Source: Pseudomonadota bacterium
GTDB taxonomy: Bacteria; Pseudomonadota; Gammaproteobacteria; Xanthomonadales; Xanthomonadaceae
Direction: 5' to 3'
Assembly (NCBI GenBank): GCA_023425225.1
Contig: JAFADB010000339.1
Span: 1 to 14,187 of the forward strand
Length of the DNA stretch: 14,187 nucleotides
Both the position numbers and the translations under genes were made by a program. Each line of letters opens with the position of its first letter. The first letter of the stretch is position 1. The notes beneath the pieces are model-generated. The model ran no database searches and was not told the origin of the DNA. It saw nothing but the letters and a program-made list of their open reading frames with translations. Positions 13,334-14,187 of the stretch are shown here, in pieces.

Positions 13334-14187
13334 ATGGACCGATACGAACGCATCAACGCGCTGCATCGCACCCTCAAGTCGGCGCGCTATCCGGTGACGG
13401 TGGCGCGACTGCAGGAGGAACTGGGCTGTTCGCGGGCCACCGTTTACCGCGACCTGGCGTTCCTGCGCGATGCGCTGATGGCGCCGGTGGAAGGCGACGG
13501 CGAGGCCGGCTTCCGCTACCGCTCCGGCGAGAACGACCGCTTCGAACTGCCCGGGCTGTGGCTCAGCTCGGAGGAGCTGCATGCCTTGCTGGCCTCGCAG
13601 CAGCTGCTGGCGCGCACCGGCGGCGGCGTGCTGTCCACGGTGCTGGCGCCGCTGCAGCAGCGCATCGAGGGCCTGCTGGCGGCACAGGCCGGCGTGTCGC
13701 GCTGGCCGGTGGAGCGGGTGCGGGTGATCCCGCACCGCGGCCGCCGGCTCGACGAGGCCAGCTTCCGCTCGGTGGCCTCGGCGGTGCTGGAACGCAAGCA
13801 GCTGTCCTTCGAGTACCGCGCGCGCTCCACCGACGAGGCGACCAAGCGCACGGTCTCCCCGCAGCGCATTACCCACTACCGCGACAACTGGTACCTGGAC
13901 GCCTGGGACCACGGCCGCGAGGCGGTGCGCAGCTTCGCGGTGGACCGCATCAACCAGGCGCGCATCGTCGACCAGCCGGCACGCGACGTGCCCGACAGCG
14001 AGCTCGACGACCAGCTGGCCGCCAGCTACGGCATCTTCTCCGGCCCGCCCAAGGGCTGGGCGACGATCGTGTTCAGCCCCAAGGCGGCGCGCTGGGTGGC
14101 CGACGAGCACTGGCATTCCAAGCAGCAGGGCCGCTTCCTGCCCGATGGCCGCTACGAGCTCAAGGTGCCCTACAGCGTCTCGCGCGA
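13334..14187 (+). CDS. HTH/WYL-domain transcriptional regulator (3' end missing)
   Basis: The visible 284 codons encode the N-terminal and central parts of a DeoR/YafY-type regulator, about 320-340 residues when complete; the frame is still open at the right edge. A winged helix-turn-helix lies at 1-60 (MDRYERINALHRTLKSARYP, then LQEELGCSRATVYRDLAFLR at 26-45, the recognition region). A linker helix region (80-120) is followed by the WYL domain at about 148-215, with the naming triad W186-Y187-L188 in DNWYLDAWDHGREAVRSFAV and the conserved F-A-V-D-R-I. A WCX-like C-terminal domain begins near 240 (GWATIVFSPKAARWVAD). WYL regulators sense nucleic acids or small ligands and often control DNA-damage or defence genes; no such genes are visible here. 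It is divergent from the DmsC-like membrane-protein gene, which it may regulate. The ATG at 13334 fits the family N-terminus. Confidence 0.93.
   Translation, partial: MDRYERINALHRTLKSARYPVTVARLQEELGCSRATVYRDLAFLRDALMAPVEGDGEAGFRYRSGENDRFELPGLWLSSEELHALLASQQLLARTGGGVLSTVLAPLQQRIEGLLAAQAGVSRWPVERVRVIPHRGRRLDEASFRSVASAVLERKQLSFEYRARSTDEATKRTVSPQRITHYRDNWYLDAWDHGREAVRSFAVDRINQARIVDQPARDVPDSELDDQLAASYGIFSGPPKGWATIVFSPKAARWVADEHWHSKQQGRFLPDGRYELKVPYSVSR

Noticed and set aside
13235..14116. Minus-strand open frame opposite the WYL regulator
   Set aside because: It is a His/Ala/Arg-rich shadow without domains. Only its last 23 codons (13222-13151) were kept, because a ribosome-binding site and ATGA overlap support them independently.
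1..14187. Mobile elements, CRISPR arrays, tRNA or rRNA genes
   Set aside because: I saw no transposase or integrase motifs, no regularly spaced direct repeats and no cloverleaf-like or rRNA-like sequence; base composition looks uniform throughout.

Overview
The window is high-GC chromosomal DNA of a gammaproteobacterium, most likely Xanthomonadaceae (Stenotrophomonas / Pseudoxanthomonas / Luteimonas type). The basis is a large TonB-dependent receptor with a carboxypeptidase-regulatory-like N-terminal domain, a stand-alone opgH of about 640 residues, and the algZ-algR-hemC gene order shared with pseudomonads. The genus is inference. I see no tRNA, rRNA, insertion sequence, phage gene or CRISPR array.

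Left (1-4632): the 3' part of a TonB-dependent outer-membrane receptor is followed 108 nt later by a Tat-exported PhoD-type alkaline phosphatase/phosphodiesterase. The pair would release phosphate from organic phosphates in the periplasm and could import the substrate or product. A strong hairpin follows phoD.

Left-centre (4743-5568): a small DUF2945 (HVA1/TUDOR-like) protein and an uncharacterised 99-residue protein. The latter is preceded by a 22-codon ORF with a strong ribosome-binding site whose stop overlaps its start (ATGA).

Centre (5819-11246): opgH (periplasmic glucan glucosyltransferase), a phospholipase/carboxylesterase-family hydrolase, and the two-component pair AlgZ/AlgR (LytS/LytTR type). 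The esterase, algZ and algR are packed tightly (6-nt gap, then 4-nt overlap) and look like one transcription unit with its own promoter at the end of opgH. hemC follows with its own -10 box, placed so that the mRNA would be leaderless.

Right (11449-14187): on the minus strand, a DUF481 outer-membrane-type protein and an eight-helix membrane protein resembling the DmsC anchor family. The membrane protein is also preceded by a short SD-bearing ORF (23 codons, arginine-rich) that ends in an ATGA overlap. Divergent from it, a DeoR-type HTH/WYL transcriptional regulator runs off the right edge and also has leaderless promoter geometry.

Most of the window is ordinary core genome. I did not find a clearly new system. 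The points most worth a second look are the two translationally coupled leader ORFs, the two leaderless starts, the receptor-PhoD pair and the orphan DmsC-like membrane protein.
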